A DNA stretch of 64,000 nt from MFD04580-c1 sp963702995 (lineage in GTDB: Bacteria > Planctomycetota > Phycisphaerae > Tepidisphaerales > Tepidisphaeraceae), in contig OY969783.1 of assembly GCA_963702995.1 (NCBI GenBank), forward strand, positions 6,076,001-6,140,000, given 5' to 3'. Below are positions 61,580-64,000 of the stretch, piece after piece (within the stretch, counting starts at the first letter, position 1; each line of letters opens with the position of its first letter). Below the pieces are notes generated by a model. It was not told where the DNA came from, did not search any database, and saw nothing but the letters and a program-made list of their open reading frames with translations. Made by a program: the position numbers and the translations under genes.

Positions 61580-63628
61580 TCAGCCGGGCGCAGGCAGCGG
61601 GCCGCCCGCGCCGAACCCGGGCTGAACATCGGGCTCCGCGCTGGTGGGGCCGGGTTGAATCACCGTTCCGCGGCGGTTCTCTTTGTCGAGCAAGTCGCTG
61701 ACGGTCGGCTTGGTGAGGTTGTCGCCCCGCATGATCCGTTCAATGTCGTTCGCATCGAGCGTTTCGTACTTCATCAGGGCCTTGGCCACGGCCTCGACGC
61801 GATCCCGATTCACCTCAATGAGCTGCCGGGTTTCGTCGTAGAGCCGGTCGATCAGCTTCTTGATTTCTTCGTCGATCGCCTTGGCGGTGTCTTCCGAATA
61901 TTCGCGGCCGCCGCCGACGTCGAAATAGTTCGTCTTGTTGTCGTCCTCGCCGTAGTAGACAAAGCCGAGCCGCTCGTTCATGCCCCACTCGCGCACCATG
62001 CGGCGGGCGATGCCGCTGGCCTGGCGAATGTCACCGAAGGCGCCGGTGTTCACGTCGCCACAGAACATTTCTTCCGCGATGCGGCCGGCAAAGCAGACCT
62101 TCATGAACGCTAGGCACCACTTCCTGGAATAGTTCGACCGGTCCTTTTCCGGGAGCGCCATCGTGGCGCCCATCGCCTGACCGCGCGGGATGATGGTGAC
62201 CTTGTGGATCGGGTCGGCCTCGGGGCGGAGCAGGTGCTGCACGACCGCATGGCCCGCCTCGTGATACGCCGTGGCGGCCTTTTCCTTTTCGTCGATCACG
62301 CGGCTCTTGCGGGCGCGGCCCCAGCGGACCTTGTCCCGGGCCTCCTCAAGATCGTCCTGCTCGATGTACTCCTTGCCGGCCAGCGTCGCGCCCAGCGCCG
62401 ATTCATTGATGATCGCCGCCAGGTCGGCCCCACTGAAGCCGGGCGTCGCCTTGGCGAGTCGGGCAAGATCGACATTGGGCCCGAGCTTGACCTTGCGGCT
62501 GTGAACTTTCAGGATCTCCATGCGGCCCTTCACATCGGGCAGCGGGACGGAAATCTGCCGATCAAAGCGGCCCGGCCGCGTGAGGGCGGGGTCCAGCACG
62601 TCCACCCGGTTTGTCGCGGCGCAAACGATGACCTGATCGTTGGTTTCAAACCCGTCCATTTCGACGAGGATCGCATTGAGTGTCTGCTCGCGCTCGTCGT
62701 GCCCACCGGAGCTGAACCCGCTGCCGCGGCGGCGGCCGACGGCGTCGATTTCATCCAGGAAGATGATGCACGGGCTGTTGTCCTTGGCCTGCTTGAACAG
62801 GTCGCGGACGCGGGAAGCCCCCACGCCGACGAACATCTCGACGAAATCGGACCCGCTGATCGAGAAGAATGGGACGTCCGCTTCGCCGGCGATCGCCTTG
62901 GCGAGCAGTGTCTTACCGGTGCCCGGTTCTCCCACGAGCAGCACGCCGCGGGGAATGCGGCCGCCAAGGCGCTGGAACTTCTTCGGGTTCTTCAGGAACT
63001 CGACGATCTCCATCACTTCGTCTTTGGCCTCTTCGATGCCCGCGACGTCGTCAAAGGTGACGTGCGTGTGCTCTTTGCTCGTGATCTTCGCCTTGCTCTT
63101 GCCGAAGTTGCCGAGCATGTTCGCGCCGCCCGCCGAGCGGAGCTGGCGGAAGACGAAGAACCAGATGAAGCCGAAAATGAGCAGCCACGGCACCAGCGGG
63201 ACCAGGAACTGAAGGATGATGTTGTTGTTGTTCTCGGCCTCAATCCGGACGGTCTTCCCCTTGGCGGCCGTCAGGACTTTGTCGAAGCCCTGGTTGGGGA
63301 GCCATCCGGCGGGGAAGCTGGTCTTAAAGTGCGTGATGTCCTTCGGAGCGGCCGCCGGGATCGACTGCGGGCCGACGAACTTGCCGGTGATGTCCGGGTC
63401 CTCGACCTTGATCCACTCGATCTTGTTCGATTCGAGCCGATCGAAGAAGTCAGAGACCGGGATATCAATGTTCTGGTTCTGCTTGCTCCGCACCAGGATG
63501 ACCAGCATTACCGCCAGCCCGATGAAGAGCATCCAGCCCAGCAAGCCGTTGCGAACGCGAAACGCACCATTCGCGGCGTTCGGCCGGCCGGGCTTACGGG
63601 AGGGGCGTTCGGGTCGTTGATCTGCCAT
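61580..63628 (-). CDS. ftsH: ATP-dependent zinc metalloprotease FtsH
   Basis: The product is 682 residues. FtsH is a hexameric inner-membrane AAA+ protease. Two membrane helices (about 30-47 and 140-161) flank a periplasmic domain. The AAA+ core carries Walker A GEPGTGKT (233-240), Walker B IIFLDEIDA, the sensor region ATNRVDVLDPALTRPGR and the pore loop FVEMFVGVG. The zinc site is HEAGH (456-460), with the third ligand Asp likely in FGDIRQASGIARRM. The C-terminus has an unusual Pro/Gly-rich tail (ending GAGGPLPAPG). An intrinsic terminator follows, so it forms its own transcript end. Confidence 0.97.
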   Translation of the reverse strand: MADQRPERPSRKPGRPNAANGAFRVRNGLLGWMLFIGLAVMLVILVRSKQNQNIDIPVSDFFDRLESNKIEWIKVEDPDITGKFVGPQSIPAAAPKDITHFKTSFPAGWLPNQGFDKVLTAAKGKTVRIEAENNNNIILQFLVPLVPWLLIFGFIWFFVFRQLRSAGGANMLGNFGKSKAKITSKEHTHVTFDDVAGIEEAKDEVMEIVEFLKNPKKFQRLGGRIPRGVLLVGEPGTGKTLLAKAIAGEADVPFFSISGSDFVEMFVGVGASRVRDLFKQAKDNSPCIIFLDEIDAVGRRRGSGFSSGGHDEREQTLNAILVEMDGFETNDQVIVCAATNRVDVLDPALTRPGRFDRQISVPLPDVKGRMEILKVHSRKVKLGPNVDLARLAKATPGFSGADLAAIINESALGATLAGKEYIEQDDLEEARDKVRWGRARKSRVIDEKEKAATAYHEAGHAVVQHLLRPEADPIHKVTIIPRGQAMGATMALPEKDRSNYSRKWCLAFMKVCFAGRIAEEMFCGDVNTGAFGDIRQASGIARRMVREWGMNERLGFVYYGEDDNKTNYFDVGGGREYSEDTAKAIDEEIKKLIDRLYDETRQLIEVNRDRVEAVAKALMKYETLDANDIERIMRGDNLTKPTVSDLLDKENRRGTVIQPGPTSAEPDVQPGFGAGGPLPAPG

Positions 63629-63924
63629 ATTTCACGTCCTGAGCGGCCGCATTAGACGCTTCCGCCGCAGTGCCAGGGCCACCGGTTGCTTCGGGCCCGT
63701 CTGAAGGGATTGGGGAGCTGTGACGGGCATGGAGATTCGTCGGTCGAGCGACGATCGTTCCCCATCAACCCGGCCCTGATGCTCACTGTCACGCCGGCAC
63801 TCCGCCGCGCGTCCCAGTCACACAACATCATAAGGTCAGCGCGGACCTGTTTTCCACAATCAGGGCGCCGCGACCGATCCAATTAAAAGCCGCGGAACCC
63901 GCGCCGTCGCATGACCGCCCGCGC

Positions 63925-64000
63925 CTACCACTCGCCCTGCAGCTCCTGGACAATCGCCAGCGCAAGCCGCTCGACGCTCTGCTGCTGGGCGGTGAACTGG
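63925..64000 (-). CDS. 3' end of a CDS cut by the window edge, possibly LptE
   Basis: The last 25 codons and a TAG at 63927-63925 are visible: FTAQQQSVERLALAIVQELQ followed by GEW. LptE-type lipoproteins often end with a helix that reads QLA-x-x-I-V-x-x-M-x-x-P/E-W, so LptE, the LPS transport plug, is a reasonable candidate. The rest lies outside the window. The stretch 63629-63924 has nothing else recognised. Confidence 0.4.
   Translation of the reverse strand, partial: QFTAQQQSVERLALAIVQELQGEW

Noticed and set aside
1..64000. Insertion sequences, prophage or integron
   Set aside because: No transposase, integrase or phage structural gene was found on either strand; only short non-autonomous-looking repeats are present.

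Overview
The window looks like a chromosomal segment from a high-GC planctomycete, most likely class Phycisphaerae near Tepidisphaerales/Humisphaera. The supporting signs are a LEPRTFLSA-type exported protein, two prepilin-headed proteins of the planctomycete DUF1559/H-X9-DG kind, a Ser/Thr kinase fused to a GspE-N-like region, and many short interspersed palindromes next to genes. This is inference from protein style; there is no rRNA gene in the window.

Layout. Bases 1-12300 (mostly minus strand) hold a 5'-truncated hypothetical, an orphan HicB-like protein, a GspE-N-like protein, a zinc-ribbon protein, the membrane pyrophosphatase HppA, exported proteins, a tandem DUF3467 protein, a PfkB kinase, a PIN-like protein and a Ser/Thr kinase. 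Bases 12800-17700 carry tRNA-His with its own promoter, hisF, a Ppx/GppA phosphatase, an exported beta-propeller and small membrane proteins. Bases 17656-26130 contain a long Hsp70, a Rieske protein, a CNNM/CorC-type transporter, PPK2, a decayed HEPN-like gene pair and a GH1 glycosidase. Bases 26500-34700 hold two prepilin-like proteins, glnA, a tiny 24-residue basic protein, a stand-alone Clp N-domain protein, pyrF, a methyltransferase and an exported protein. Bases 35100-41460 are a MarR-RND-membrane fusion efflux locus, with the RND gene broken by many indels, and a divergent MOSC gene. Bases 43356-48827 are the conserved block phoH - pgpH-like HD phosphodiesterase - ybeY - CNNM. The remainder holds cdsA, paired lipoproteins, an amidohydrolase, TonB, an outer-membrane protein, the translation/nucleotide pair pyrH-frr, the cyclic-di-AMP genes cdaA and ybbR behind folP, a GNAT acetyltransferase, ftsH with an intrinsic terminator, and the 3' end of a possible lptE.

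Functional themes. Cyclic-di-AMP synthesis (cdaA/ybbR) and a probable degrading enzyme (PgpH-like) both lie here. Pyrophosphate and polyphosphate enzymes (HppA, Ppx/GppA, PPK2) are spread over 20 kb. No transposase, prophage, CRISPR array or biosynthetic cluster was seen.

The most unusual content is non-coding. At least six families of short inverted or interspersed repeats are present. One family of about 130-180 bp occurs five times, always in the same orientation and always at or within about 11 bases of the stop codon of a minus-strand gene. Six loci show frame breaks, including normally essential pyrF and folP, so part of the damage is probably sequence error. The RND gene has at least nine breaks, far more than its neighbours.
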